Below are positions 52,513 through 61,391 of a stretch of 64,000 bases of DNA, piece by piece; the first letter of the stretch is position 1; every line of letters starts with the position of its first letter. The translations under genes were made by a program, and so were the position numbers. Origin of the DNA: Filimonas zeae (lineage in GTDB: Bacteria > Bacteroidota > Bacteroidia > Chitinophagales > Chitinophagaceae). Location of the stretch: positions 1,054,769 to 1,118,768 of the forward strand of contig NZ_BMIB01000001.1 in the NCBI RefSeq assembly GCF_014641615.1, given 5' to 3'. The notes below the pieces were generated by a model, which was given only the letters and a program-made list of their open reading frames with translations, was not told the DNA's origin and searched no databases.

Positions 52513-53616
52513 CTACACATTTAGTATCAGCAATACCTTATACTGCTGGGTGTTAGATTCTATTGTTAAACTGTGTTTGCCGGGATATAACATATCTAAC
52601 CGGCGCTGGGTGTTGATGATACCGGTGCCGGTGCCTTCGTGTTTTTGCGCGGCGGGTACCACATCGTTTACGCAGGTAAACACCACCTGGTGGTTACTTG
52701 CCTGCAACTGTATATCAATGGCAGAAGGATGGTGAGCGCTAATGCCGTATTTGAATGCGTTTTCTATAAAAGGAATAAACAGCAGGGGGGCTATAATAAC
52801 ACTTTCTGTTTCGCCGGTGGTGGCAAAATTAATGTGCACCTTATCGGTAAGCCTTAACTGCTGCAGATCTATATAACTTCTGGCAAACATTATTTCGTCG
52901 TCCAGTGGCACTTCATCGTTCTGCGATTCCTCCAGTGTATAACGCATAATGCGGGATAGCTTCATTACGGCATCGGGGGTTTTATCGCTATTGGTAACAG
53001 ATAAAGAGTAAATACTGTTGAGTGTATTGAACAGAAAATGCGGATTTACCTGCGATTTCAGCAGCGAAAGCTCGGTCTGTAGCTGCTGTTTGGTAACCTC
53101 CTGCCGGTTTTCTTCTGCCTGAAACCACTGGGCAATTACTTTAGAGCTACTACTTACCACAAAGGTGAGCAGAAACAAGGTAACAGGCCCGGGCCAGAAG
53201 AAACGTAAGGTCATTTTAAAATTCGGGTTTTTTACCAGCTGATCGCGTATGTATTTCTGTGTTTCAGGCGCTTTGATAAAGATGAAATACAGAATGGCAA
53301 TATACAGGGCCAGATACCCTATAATAGAAAATATATAGAACCATGTTTTTTTACGCGCCAGCAGTTTGGGTATCAGCCACCAGCGGTTGAAGTAGTAAAA
53401 AATAATTAATATGATATTGGATGTGATAAGGGAATTCACAAACCGGGGGCTGGATAGCGGGGAAGGAGTTGATTTGGGATTGTAGTACAGAAATACAAAG
53501 GGCAACATGAAGAAGATGGCCCATGCTGCAATGTTCAATACCAGTTGCGCTGCTAAGTTTTTTCTCTGTAATACCAATGTGCAATAATTAAAAGGCGCCT
53601 CCTTATTACCCGTCAA
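52513..53616 (-). CDS. LytS-type sensor histidine kinase (His_kinase family)
   Basis: A 367-residue kinase with four membrane segments (about 22-43, 62-76, 92-115 and 140-155) and a His_kinase core. The phosphoacceptor is His193 in SQVNPHFLFNTLNSIYSL. The ATP-binding region has IPFIENAFKYG and a GTGTGIINTQRRLDML glycine box. No separate sensor domain is present. It partners the LytTR regulator downstream, four bases away. The kinase differs clearly from the one at 30622-31692, so the window has two independent LytS/LytTR systems. Confidence 0.92.
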   Translation of the reverse strand: MTGNKEAPFNYCTLVLQRKNLAAQLVLNIAAWAIFFMLPFVFLYYNPKSTPSPLSSPRFVNSLITSNIILIIFYYFNRWWLIPKLLARKKTWFYIFSIIGYLALYIAILYFIFIKAPETQKYIRDQLVKNPNFKMTLRFFWPGPVTLFLLTFVVSSSSKVIAQWFQAEENRQEVTKQQLQTELSLLKSQVNPHFLFNTLNSIYSLSVTNSDKTPDAVMKLSRIMRYTLEESQNDEVPLDDEIMFARSYIDLQQLRLTDKVHINFATTGETESVIIAPLLFIPFIENAFKYGISAHHPSAIDIQLQASNHQVVFTCVNDVVPAAQKHEGTGTGIINTQRRLDMLYPGKHSLTIESNTQQYKVLLILNV

Positions 53617-53700
53617 TAACTAAAACCCTGCTGCAAAAAATGACCCCGGATAGATATCCGGACCGGTAAAATGGAGGCGGTAGACAAACTTACATACAAG

Positions 53701-53740
53701 AATGCCTGGTATCAACTGTTTTTAGACAATACCAGGCATT
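53701..53740. terminator. perfect 12-bp inverted repeat between panB and the kinase gene
   Basis: AATGCCTGGTAT (53701-53712) and ATACCAGGCATT (53729-53740) pair fully around a 16-base loop. It lies 18 bases after the panB stop on the minus strand. Only a weak T stretch adjoins it, so a terminator or an RNA-stabilising hairpin are both possible. Confidence 0.55.
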
Positions 53741-53758
53741 TTATCGGTAGCAGGTTTT

Positions 53759-54574
53759 TTAATAAGATTCCTTTTCGTTGGGAAAATCCTGCGATTTAAC
53801 ATCGTTTATATAGTGCTGAACCGCGTTTTTAATGTCTGTAGCCAGGGTAAGGTACTGACGCAGAAAACGCGGTTTAAACTCGCTGTTAATACCCAGCATA
53901 TCGTGCATTACCAGCACCTGACCATCGCAGTAACCGCCGGCGCCAATGCCTATGGTGGGTATGGTAAGGCTTTCGGTAACTTCTTTGGCCAGCTGCGCGG
54001 GTATCTTTTCCAGCACCACACCAAAGCAACCGGCTTCCTGTAACAGCTGCACATCTTTCTTCAGCTTATTGGCTTCGGCTTCTTCTTTGGCGCGTACGTT
54101 ATAGGTACCGAATTTATAAATGCTTTGCGGGGTAAGGCCCAGGTGCCCCATAACCGGAATACCGGCCGATACAATCTTTTTTACACTGTCTATAATTTCC
54201 TCACCGCCTTCCAGCTTCAGGCCATGGGCGCCTGTCTCTTTCATAATACGGATGGCGGAAGCCAGTGCTACTTCGCTGTTTGACTGGTATGAGCCAAACG
54301 GAAGGTCTACAATTACCAGTGCGCGGTTGGTACCGCGGATAACAGAAGAAGCGTGATAAATCATCTGGTCCAGCGTAATAGGCAGGGTGGTTTCGTGCCC
54401 GGCCATTACATTGCTGGCGCTGTCGCCTACCAGTATTACATCCAAACCTGCCTCATCAAACAACCTTGCAAACGAAAAATCGTAGGCGGTTAACATGGAG
54501 ATTTTCTCCCCGTTAGCCTTCATTTTCTGTAAGGTGTTGGTGGTAATTTTCTTAATCTCTTTGTTTACTGACAT
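53759..54574 (-). CDS. panB: 3-methyl-2-oxobutanoate hydroxymethyltransferase (ketopantoate synthesis)
   Basis: A 271-residue TIM barrel enzyme that transfers a hydroxymethyl group from methylene-tetrahydrofolate to alpha-ketoisovalerate, the first step of pantothenate synthesis. Typical segments are [32 protein letters not shown] with the magnesium-binding Asp, [10 protein letters not shown], and [18 protein letters not shown] with the late active-site region. Length is normal. It ends the minus-strand cluster, 50 bases after ppx. The other pantothenate genes panC and panD lie 5 kb upstream in the same direction. Confidence 0.96.
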   Translation of the reverse strand: MSVNKEIKKITTNTLQKMKANGEKISMLTAYDFSFARLFDEAGLDVILVGDSASNVMAGHETTLPITLDQMIYHASSVIRGTNRALVIVDLPFGSYQSNSEVALASAIRIMKETGAHGLKLEGGEEIIDSVKKIVSAGIPVMGHLGLTPQSIYKFGTYNVRAKEEAEANKLKKDVQLLQEAGCFGVVLEKIPAQLAKEVTESLTIPTIGIGAGGYCDGQVLVMHDMLGINSEFKPRFLRQYLTLATDIKNAVQHYINDVKSQDFPNEKESY

Positions 54575-54624
54575 TACTGCGTATTAAATGAACAATACCC
54601 GTTCAGCGCACAAAGTAATAGAAA

Positions 54625-55527
54625 TTATTCACCTGCTGCCCATGCTTTGCTGCTTATTTCGTTGTAGAGTATCTGAATAAGACCGTCTGCCAGGCCTATT
54701 TTAGGCACATAAATTTCATCAATATTGGCCCAGCGCATAATGTTAATGTAAATCTGCAGAGCAGGCAATATTACATCGGCCCGGTCTTCGCGCAGCTTAT
54801 ACAGGCGCATTCTTTCGGCCAGGGAAACGCTGGAAAGTTCTTTATAATAGTCGCGCAGCAGTTCGGCAGAAAGCGGTTTGCCGTCTTTCTTTTTACTGAG
54901 AGAGAATACTTTGTTGATGTTACCGCCGGAACCAATGGCCGTAATAGGCCAGATGCTTCTGGTGTTTTGTTTCAGGCCTTCTTTCATTTCCTGCCACTGG
55001 CTTTCTTCCACCTGATTTTTAAGCAGGCGAATGGTGCCTACGTTGAAGGATTCCTTGTATTTAAGCCGGTTATCGGAGAAAAAGGTAAGTTCGGTACTGC
55101 CACCACCCACGTCTATATAGAGGTAGGAGTGTTCGCGGTCCAGATTCTCCGCAATATGGTTTTCATAGATAAAAGAAGCCTCCTGGCTACCGGAAATAAT
55201 AGAAATGTCGATACCTGTTTCCTGCTTTACCTGCTGTATAATGGCCGGGCCGTTAGCCGCATCGCGCATGGCACTGGTAGCTACTGCTTTTACGTAAGAT
55301 ACCTCATACGCTTTTAACAAATGGCTGTAGGCCTGCATGGTTTGCATAATCATGTTTGTTTTATAGGCGCTGATGGCGCCGGTTTCAAACACGTCAAAAC
55401 CCAGCCGCAGGGGAACCCGCACCAGGTTAAGTTTATTAAACTCTGTATCGCCTTTTTCATTCTCCACTGCTTCTGCTATCAGCAGGCGGGCAGCATTACT
55501 TCCAATATCAATGGCTGCTAGCTTCAC
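54625..55527 (-). CDS. ppx: Ppx/GppA-type exopolyphosphatase
   Basis: A 300-residue member of the actin-like ASKHA fold. The phosphate-1 loop is AAIDIGSNAARLLI, and YIDVGGGSTELTFF is the phosphate-2 loop with the glycine run. ATSAMRDAANG is also typical. It is the short form (no C-terminal HD-like domain), as is usual in Bacteroidota. It removes terminal phosphates from polyphosphate or hydrolyses pppGpp. The start overlaps the end of ppk1 by 20 bases, so synthesis and breakdown of polyphosphate are coupled in one operon. Confidence 0.9.
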   Translation of the reverse strand: MKLAAIDIGSNAARLLIAEAVENEKGDTEFNKLNLVRVPLRLGFDVFETGAISAYKTNMIMQTMQAYSHLLKAYEVSYVKAVATSAMRDAANGPAIIQQVKQETGIDISIISGSQEASFIYENHIAENLDREHSYLYIDVGGGSTELTFFSDNRLKYKESFNVGTIRLLKNQVEESQWQEMKEGLKQNTRSIWPITAIGSGGNINKVFSLSKKKDGKPLSAELLRDYYKELSSVSLAERMRLYKLREDRADVILPALQIYINIMRWANIDEIYVPKIGLADGLIQILYNEISSKAWAAGE

Positions 55528-57595
55528 TATGCTTTCCGGTTTTTTGATATAGATATTGATAGGTTTCTACCTGAGACCGTATCTTCTTTTCAGAGCCCGA
55601 AATTACATAGTTATTAGATAAATTATCATCCAGCCAGCGCGCTTTAACGTTATCGGCCAGTTGTATGTTAATGATATCCTTTAATTCTTTCTGAATAGCA
55701 GGGGCCAGAATGGGCACTGCGGCTTCAATACGGTGGTCCAGGTTACGCACCATCCAGTCGGCTGAAGAGATGAACATTTTTTCTTTACCGCCATTGTGGA
55801 AAATGAGTACCCGTGCATGTTCCAGGTTTTCATCTATAATAGAAACCGCATGAATAGGCTGTTTAAACTTACGTTGACTGGTGCAGGCGCAGAAGATACT
55901 GCGTACAATAATATTCAACTCCACACCGGCGGCAGCAGCTTCGTATAATTTGTTAATCAGCGTTTCATCGCTCAGCGAGTTAAGTTTGATGTAGATTTTA
56001 GCCGGTTTTTTAGATTTGGCGCATCTTATTTCCCGGTCAATCAGTAGCATCAGCTGCTTGCGCATAGCATTGGGGCATATGAGCAGGGTGGTGCAGTTGC
56101 GCAGGTGCTGTATAGTGGTTTTAGGGTTTTCCAGGTACTTGAATATGCGGTTAATATCAGCCATTACACTGCGGTTGCTGGTAAGCAGGCAATGATCGGC
56201 ATATACTCTGGCCGTTTTCTCGTTCAGGTTACCGGTGCTTACAAAACCATACTGCACGGTGCGGGTGCCCTGCTTCTTTTTAATTACACACAGCTTGGCG
56301 TGTACTTTCAGGTTAGCAATACCTATTAATACTTTTACCCCTTCTTCTTCCAGCACCTCTTTCCATTCCAGGTTGTTTTCTTCATCAAACCGGGCGCGCA
56401 GTTCCAGCATTACCACTACTTCTTTGCCGTTACGCACGGCATTGATGAGGGCGTTGATAACACGGGAGGAGGGTGCCAGCCGATAAGCGGTTATTTTAAT
56501 ACTCTGCACATCCGGGTCCATCGCTGCTTCGCGCAGCAGGTCAATTACAGAGCCAAAGCTGTGGTAGGGAAAGTGCAGCATTACATCCTTTTTCAGGATA
56601 ACATCGGTAACACGCTGCGCCTGCGATAATTCAGGATGTGTAAAGGAAGCGCGTTCTTTTTTAGTGGCTTTAAACACATCCGGAAAGTCCATAAAATGGC
56701 GGAAGTTGTGAATGCGTCCACCGGGTATAATGTTATCGCGTCTGCTCAGGTTCAGGCGGCGCATCAGGTATTCCAGCAGGCCCGCGTCCATCTCTTTGTC
56801 GTACACAAAACGTACGGGTTTACCCTTACGTCTGCTTTTGAGGCCTTTTTCAATTTTTTGTACAAATGAGGTAGATATATCGTTATCTATATCAATCTCC
56901 GCATCCTTGGTTACCTTAAACAGGTGCGCATCAAAATGGTCGTAGCCAAAGTAAGAGAAGATGTACGGCAGATTAAAGCGTATAATATCTTCCAGCAGAA
57001 TAATATGATGCTCGCCTTCCGGAGAGGGCAGCTGTACAAAGCGGCCTACTACCTTGCTGGGCACTTCTATCAGGGAATATTTCTGGTCGTAGGCTGAGTT
57101 TTTCTTTCTCATTACCACGCCCAGGTAAATACTTTTATCGCGTACATAGGGCAACTGCGGCAGGCTTTCAATCAGCAGGGGGATAATGTTGGCCCGTACC
57201 GATTCATCAAAGAACGTTTTTACAAACTCCTGTTGCTCCTTGTTCAGCTGCTTTTCGTTGGTGAGGTATATTTTATGTTTATTGAGATCTTTCAGAATGT
57301 CTTCCCAGATGCGGTTAAACTCGTTCTGCTGCTGCAGTACGGTGGTTTGTATCTGGTCCAGAATAGACTGCGGATCTTCTTCCAGGTGCATATTGCCTTT
57401 TTTGCCACCCAGTTCTATCATTCTTTTGAGCGTAGCTACCCTTACACGAAAAAACTCATCCAGGTTATTGGAGTGAATGCCCAGGAAACGGATACGTTGT
57501 TTCAGCGGTACGGTAGGGTCGTTGGCTTCCTGTAAAACACGTGCATTAAAGCTTAACCAGCTGATGTCTCTGGCCTGAAGATTCTTTTTGCTCAT
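55508..57595 (-). CDS. ppk1: polyphosphate kinase 1
   Basis: A 695-residue enzyme that builds inorganic polyphosphate from ATP. The N-terminal PPK1 domain begins with DISWLSFNARVLQEANDP. The phospholipase D-like core contains HFPYHSFGSVIDLLREA, a TAYRLAPSSRVINALI segment and the phosphorylated histidine region KVHAKLCVI. The C-terminal part has FISSADWMVRNLDHRIEA, the second His-containing motif. Full length for the family. It precedes ppx with a 20-base overlap and follows rfaE2 after 81 bases. Confidence 0.95.
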   Translation of the reverse strand: MSKKNLQARDISWLSFNARVLQEANDPTVPLKQRIRFLGIHSNNLDEFFRVRVATLKRMIELGGKKGNMHLEEDPQSILDQIQTTVLQQQNEFNRIWEDILKDLNKHKIYLTNEKQLNKEQQEFVKTFFDESVRANIIPLLIESLPQLPYVRDKSIYLGVVMRKKNSAYDQKYSLIEVPSKVVGRFVQLPSPEGEHHIILLEDIIRFNLPYIFSYFGYDHFDAHLFKVTKDAEIDIDNDISTSFVQKIEKGLKSRRKGKPVRFVYDKEMDAGLLEYLMRRLNLSRRDNIIPGGRIHNFRHFMDFPDVFKATKKERASFTHPELSQAQRVTDVILKKDVMLHFPYHSFGSVIDLLREAAMDPDVQSIKITAYRLAPSSRVINALINAVRNGKEVVVMLELRARFDEENNLEWKEVLEEEGVKVLIGIANLKVHAKLCVIKKKQGTRTVQYGFVSTGNLNEKTARVYADHCLLTSNRSVMADINRIFKYLENPKTTIQHLRNCTTLLICPNAMRKQLMLLIDREIRCAKSKKPAKIYIKLNSLSDETLINKLYEAAAAGVELNIIVRSIFCACTSQRKFKQPIHAVSIIDENLEHARVLIFHNGGKEKMFISSADWMVRNLDHRIEAAVPILAPAIQKELKDIINIQLADNVKARWLDDNLSNNYVISGSEKKIRSQVETYQYLYQKTGKHSEASSH

Positions 57596-57676
57596 ACGGT
57601 TGTGATAGGTGGCTAAAAATAATCAAGGGTAGGGTGATGCCAATGTTAAGTTTTTGATAACCACTAAGTTTGATGG

Positions 57677-58213
57677 TTATACGCCTTGCGTTTTGATGAG
57701 TTCTATAAGTCCGGTGGTAGAAAAACCTTCTACAATAGGATTGATGGCTACCCGGCCACCGTTGGCGATAACTTCCTTAGCGCCCACAATTTGTTCTACG
57801 GTATAATCGCCCCCTTTTACCAGTACATCGGGCATAATAGCGGTAATCAGGTTCAGCGGGGTATCTTCTTCAAAAATTACTACCGCATCTGTCATTACCA
57901 TAGCAGCCAGTAAAAGCGCGCGGCTGTTTTCATTATTAATAGGGCGGGTGGGGCCTTTCAGGCGCTTTACACTGGCATCGCTGTTAACGCCCACCACCAG
58001 ATAATCTGCTTCCGCAGCGGCCTGGGAAAGGGAGAAGATATGCCCTTCGTGCAGTATATCAAAACAGCCATTGGTAAAGGCCACGGTTTTACCCGTTAGC
58101 CGCCAGCCGGCTATGAGATGTTGTAACTGAGAAAGGGTAGTTATTTTATGCGGGATGTGTGCTGCGTTTTTCAATGCTGCTGTTTTTGTAATGATATATA
58201 ATAAACCAGGCAA
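57677..58213 (-). CDS. rfaE2: RfaE2-type nucleotidyltransferase (heptose 1-phosphate adenylyltransferase domain)
   Basis: A 178-residue cytidylyltransferase-like protein. The nucleotide-binding HxGH motif is in TNGCFDILHEGHIFSL, and the domain continues with VVGVNSDASVKRLKGPTRPI and the VLVKGGDYTVEQIVGA stretch. It is the separate adenylyltransferase half of the HldE/RfaE system that activates heptose for lipopolysaccharide core synthesis; the kinase half is not in the window. Only the ATG at 58213 opens the frame before the domain, giving a 68-base overlap with the upstream membrane protein gene. About 20 N-terminal residues may be extra if a non-ATG start is used. Confidence 0.88.
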   Translation of the reverse strand: MPGLLYIITKTAALKNAAHIPHKITTLSQLQHLIAGWRLTGKTVAFTNGCFDILHEGHIFSLSQAAAEADYLVVGVNSDASVKRLKGPTRPINNENSRALLLAAMVMTDAVVIFEEDTPLNLITAIMPDVLVKGGDYTVEQIVGAKEVIANGGRVAINPIVEGFSTTGLIELIKTQGV

Positions 58214-59168
58214 TGGTGCCGGTTATAATAGTAAAGATAAATTGGGCAATCCATAATATCCATCCGCTGGCGCGGCCTATGTTTTCGCTGATACCGTAAA
58301 AGCTGAGTGTTTTTTCTATAGCCAACGGGTAGGCGCCCAGGCCACCGGGGGCTACTATAATGCCTACCGTACCAAATATAAGCATGGTAAGTGCAGTGGG
58401 CAAAGGCAGGTGCGCTGTTTCCTGCAGGGCCCAGCAGCCAATCCAGGTAGAGAAGATATAACAACCCCAGATAAGCAGGGTGTTAAGCAGGAACAAAGGT
58501 TTGTTGCGTATCAGTCGTATGCTGCGCAGCCCTTCTGCAATGCCGCTGAGTACACTTTTTAAAAAACGGGCCGTTTTACCGCCATGCCTGAGTTTGCGGA
58601 TGAAAATAACGGCCGCCACAAAGAACAATACAATGCCCGGCAACCACCACCAGCGTGCGCTGCCGCCCTGCAACAGGCCGGTAGCGGCTGCACCGTATAA
58701 CTCTATAAAATACGATTCTATATAGCGGTACTCCATTAATATGGTAACAGTGGTAACCAGCAGCAGGCATATAATATCAAACGCTCTTTCGGCCACCAGC
58801 GTGCCTATCAGCTTTTCGGTAGGTATCTTGGTGGCTTTGGCTACAGAGGTGCAACGCAGCACTTCGCCTGCGCGGGGTATCAGCTGATTGGCCAGGTAAC
58901 CCAGCAGTATGCCTGAAAGCAGGTAAATATTGGCGGGCTGGTAGCCCAGGGGAGTGATGAGTTGTTTCCAGCGCATGGCTCTGAACCAGTGACTGCACAG
59001 GAGTACAAGGGTAACCGGCGCCAGCAGCCAGAAGCGGGCGCGGAGCAAAGCGGCTTTGATATCGGCTATATCTTCAGCGGTGATGCTGTGGAGCGACCAC
59101 CAGAGCAGGAATAGCGCAATGCCAAAGCCTACCACATATTTTAATATGTATAATACTATCCGTTTCAT
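58146..59168 (-). CDS. lysylphosphatidylglycerol synthase-type membrane protein (UPF0104/AglD)
   Basis: A 340-residue integral membrane protein with about eight hydrophobic segments. It carries the LPG_synthase_TM family pattern: HWFRAMRWKQLITPLGY, LLGYLANQLIPRAGEVLRCT and GGLGAYPLAIEKTLSFYGIS. It lacks the catalytic aminoacyl-transferase domain, so it corresponds to the flippase-like half only. Lipid or polyprenyl carrier transport is the usual guess. It lies 64 bases after panD and overlaps rfaE2, an arrangement seen in other Bacteroidota. Confidence 0.85.
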   Translation of the reverse strand: MKRIVLYILKYVVGFGIALFLLWWSLHSITAEDIADIKAALLRARFWLLAPVTLVLLCSHWFRAMRWKQLITPLGYQPANIYLLSGILLGYLANQLIPRAGEVLRCTSVAKATKIPTEKLIGTLVAERAFDIICLLLVTTVTILMEYRYIESYFIELYGAAATGLLQGGSARWWWLPGIVLFFVAAVIFIRKLRHGGKTARFLKSVLSGIAEGLRSIRLIRNKPLFLLNTLLIWGCYIFSTWIGCWALQETAHLPLPTALTMLIFGTVGIIVAPGGLGAYPLAIEKTLSFYGISENIGRASGWILWIAQFIFTIITGTIAWFIIYHYKNSSIEKRSTHPA

Positions 59169-59232
59169 GACTGTTGCAGGGGTATGAACAGCAATTTACT
59201 AAGATAGTTTACATATTAAATGTAATATTTAG

Positions 59233-59577
59233 CTATAATTTGTTGCCTTCCTTAGGAAATACGATGGACGGCTTGTACCGTTTGGCAGCCTCAAAGTCCA
59301 TTGTAGCGTAAGAAATGATGATAATAATATCCCCTACAGCGCCTTTACGGGCTGCGGGTCCGTTAAGGCAGCAGGTACCGCTGCCTCTTTTCCCTTTAAT
59401 AAGGTAAGTTTCAATGCGCTCTCCGTTATTAACGTTCACTACCTGAATCTTCTCATTCTCAATCATATTGGCGGCTTCCATCAGCTCTTCGTCTAATGTT
59501 AAGCTACCTACGTAATTCAGGTTTGCCTCTGTAAGAACGGCCCTGTGAACCTTCGACTTTAATACTTCTATCTGCAT
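59233..59577 (-). CDS. panD: aspartate 1-decarboxylase (pyruvoyl enzyme)
   Basis: A 114-residue proenzyme that makes beta-alanine from aspartate for pantothenate. Self-cleavage between Gly24 and Ser25 in [13 protein letters not shown] produces the pyruvoyl group. Lys9 in LKSKVHRA and Asn in [13 protein letters not shown] (the Tyr/Asn binding loop) are as in known enzymes. Length is slightly short of the E. coli protein and normal for the phylum. It starts 13 bases after panC; a -7 box at the panC end may give it an additional promoter. Confidence 0.96.
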   Translation of the reverse strand: MQIEVLKSKVHRAVLTEANLNYVGSLTLDEELMEAANMIENEKIQVVNVNNGERIETYLIKGKRGSGTCCLNGPAARKGAVGDIIIIISYATMDFEAAKRYKPSIVFPKEGNKL

Positions 59578-59585
59578 GGCGGGCG

Positions 59586-59593
59586 CAAAGTTA
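59586..59593 (-). promoter_or_regulatory. -7 box (TAACTTTG) before panD
   Basis: An exact TAnnTTTG on the minus strand that overlaps the panC stop and ends eight bases before the panD ATG, implying a leader of about four bases. It could allow panD to be made without panC. Confidence 0.4.
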
Positions 59594-60454
59594 CAGGGAA
59601 AAATCGAAGATCAGATTATCAATCAGTCTTACATTGTTGATGAAGGCAGCGGCCAATACCACCAGTTGCTGGCCGCTAACAGGTTTGGTAACCGGCTCCA
59701 GCGTAACGGCATCAGCAATACTGATATAATCAACCTTGTTAAACCCGTTTTGCAGCAGATTCTGTGCAGCTTCTTCCTGTAAATCAGATATCTCCTTTGT
59801 TTTAATATGTTCTTTTACGGCTGCTAAAGTTTTGTAAATAATGGTTGCCTGGTTGCGTGCTTCGGGTGAGAGGCGCACATTACGGCTGCTCATGGCCAGG
59901 CCATCTGCTTCGCGCAGGGTAGGGCCTACCTTTAATAGTATGCTTTGTTTCAGACCGGTAATTTCCAGCAGCTTGTTAATCACCATACATTGCTGGTAAT
60001 CTTTCTGCCCCATGTATAATCCGTTAGGCTGTACAATATTCAGTAGGTGGTGTACTACCTGGCAAACACCCTGAAAATGACCGGGGCGGTGCACACCTTC
60101 CAGCAGGGTTTCTATGTGCCCCAGTTCGTACGGTTGTGTAAGCTGCTGACCATTGGGGTACATTTCTGCCACGGTGGGCATAAACAAAATGTCCAAACCT
60201 GCTTTTTCAGCCAGGAGAATATCCTGTGCGGTGGTGATGGGGTATTTTTCGAAATCTTTGGGATCGTTAAACTGTGTTGGGTTTACAAAAATGCTGCAAA
60301 CCGTAATATCATTTTCCTGTTTGCTTTGTGCAATAAGGGAGAGATGACCTTCGTGTAAAGCGCCCATAGTAGGCACAAAACCAATGCTTTTCTTCCCGTT
60401 CCGGGCCAGTGAAAGCTCCTGCTGTAACTGGCTAATTTGTTTAAAAAGGATCAT
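59591..60454 (-). CDS. panC: pantoate-beta-alanine ligase (pantothenate synthetase)
   Basis: A 287-residue ATP-dependent ligase joining pantoate and beta-alanine. The HxGH-type nucleotide motif is in [32 protein letters not shown] and [13 protein letters not shown] are the binding segments, and the KMSKS-like loop is MSSRNVRL. Length is standard. First gene of the minus-strand cluster; 13 bases separate it from panD. The divergent gene is the GT5-type protein, an arrangement shared by many Bacteroidota. Confidence 0.97.
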   Translation of the reverse strand: MILFKQISQLQQELSLARNGKKSIGFVPTMGALHEGHLSLIAQSKQENDITVCSIFVNPTQFNDPKDFEKYPITTAQDILLAEKAGLDILFMPTVAEMYPNGQQLTQPYELGHIETLLEGVHRPGHFQGVCQVVHHLLNIVQPNGLYMGQKDYQQCMVINKLLEITGLKQSILLKVGPTLREADGLAMSSRNVRLSPEARNQATIIYKTLAAVKEHIKTKEISDLQEEAAQNLLQNGFNKVDYISIADAVTLEPVTKPVSGQQLVVLAAAFINNVRLIDNLIFDFSL

Positions 60455-60488
60455 TTGACTGCTATTTCCAACGTTTTTAGTACCTTTG
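60454..60488 (+). promoter_or_regulatory. promoter of the GT5-type gene
   Basis: TACCTTTG (60481-60488) is an exact -7 box; TTTG at 60454-60457 is 23 bases upstream, at the long end of accepted spacing. Transcription would start near 60492, 40 bases before the ATG. Confidence 0.5.
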
Positions 60489-60531
60489 CCCCCTAATTTT
60501 TAAAGGGTTTAAGCCTAAATTCTGCCTAAGA

Positions 60532-61350
60532 ATGTCAACAAAGAAAAGAATTTTATTCATAGCCACGGAAATGTCTCCTTATCTGGAGCTGACTGAATTT
60601 GCCGAAATAGTGAACAAACTGGCTATAAAAAGCAACGACAGCGGGTTAGAAGTAAGATGTATTATGCCGCGTTTTGGAGTAATTAACGAGCGCAGGCACC
60701 GGTTGCACGAAGTAGTGCGTTTATCGGGCATTAACGTATCTGTAGACAATGATGATTACCCCTTACAAATCAAGGTAGCTTCTTTACCTAATGCGAGACT
60801 GCAGGTTTATTTTCTTGATAATGAAGACTTTTTCAAGCGCAAGCAGATTTTTACCGAAGACAATGATGAGTGGTTTGAAGACAATGGTTTAAGAACTATT
60901 TTCTTTTGTAAAGGTGCGCTGGAAACGGTGAAGAAATTTGGCTGGCCTCCGGACGTTATCCATTGCAGTGGCTGGATGACTGGTCTGATACCTATGTATC
61001 TGAAAACAGCTTACAAAAAAGAGCCCGTGTTTTCTCAGAGCAAGGTTATTTACACTATTGGTTCCAACACATTTGCAGATACGCTGGGCGAAGATTTTAC
61101 AGAGAAAGCCACTATTAACGCCAATATTAAAGACAAAGACCTGGAACCGTTTAAGAATGCCGATAATACGGCTATGTTCCGCGGAGGTGCTTTGAGTGCG
61201 GATGCTGTAACCTTTGGTTCGGATAATGTAGACCAGACACTGCTGGACGAGTTTAACAAAGTAAAGGGTAAGAAAATTATACCTTTTAAAGGCTGGGACA
61301 GCGAACTGGCTGAATACCAGGAATTGTATAACGATCTTGCAGGTAAATAA
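60532..61350 (+). CDS. short glycogen/starch synthase-like protein (GT5 N-terminal domain only)
   Basis: A 272-residue protein matching the N-terminal Rossmann domain of glycogen synthases: KKRILFIATEMSPYLEL at the start, EVRCIMPRFGVINERRHRL, QVYFLDNEDFFKR and PPDVIHCSGWMTGLIP. The C-terminal GT-B domain that holds the ADP-glucose site is absent, and the Lys-rich KTGGL motif near the start is replaced by ELTEFAEI. The protein is therefore unlikely to be a normal glycogen synthase; a regulatory or binding role is possible. Similar short proteins next to panC are widespread in the phylum. The stop is followed by metK after 41 bases. Confidence 0.8.
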   Translation: MSTKKRILFIATEMSPYLELTEFAEIVNKLAIKSNDSGLEVRCIMPRFGVINERRHRLHEVVRLSGINVSVDNDDYPLQIKVASLPNARLQVYFLDNEDFFKRKQIFTEDNDEWFEDNGLRTIFFCKGALETVKKFGWPPDVIHCSGWMTGLIPMYLKTAYKKEPVFSQSKVIYTIGSNTFADTLGEDFTEKATINANIKDKDLEPFKNADNTAMFRGGALSADAVTFGSDNVDQTLLDEFNKVKGKKIIPFKGWDSELAEYQELYNDLAGK

Positions 61351-61370
61351 TAAGTAACCTACTATATTTG
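61337..61370 (+). promoter_or_regulatory. promoter of metK
   Basis: TATATTTG (61363-61370) matches the -7 consensus exactly, and TTG at 61337-61339 is 23 bases upstream, inside the end of the preceding gene. The leader would be about 18 bases. Confidence 0.55.
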
Positions 61371-61391
61371 CCGACCATTAAATTCTAAAGG

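Noticed and set aside
57657..57680. ATAACCA/TGGTTAT hairpin at the rfaE2 stop as a terminator
   Set aside because: Seven-pair stem with no T-run and ppk1 follows in the same direction; too weak to call.
60532..61350. Frameshifted full-length glycogen synthase
   Set aside because: The next 41 bases lead directly to metK with its promoter; there is no remnant of the second GT5 domain in any frame.
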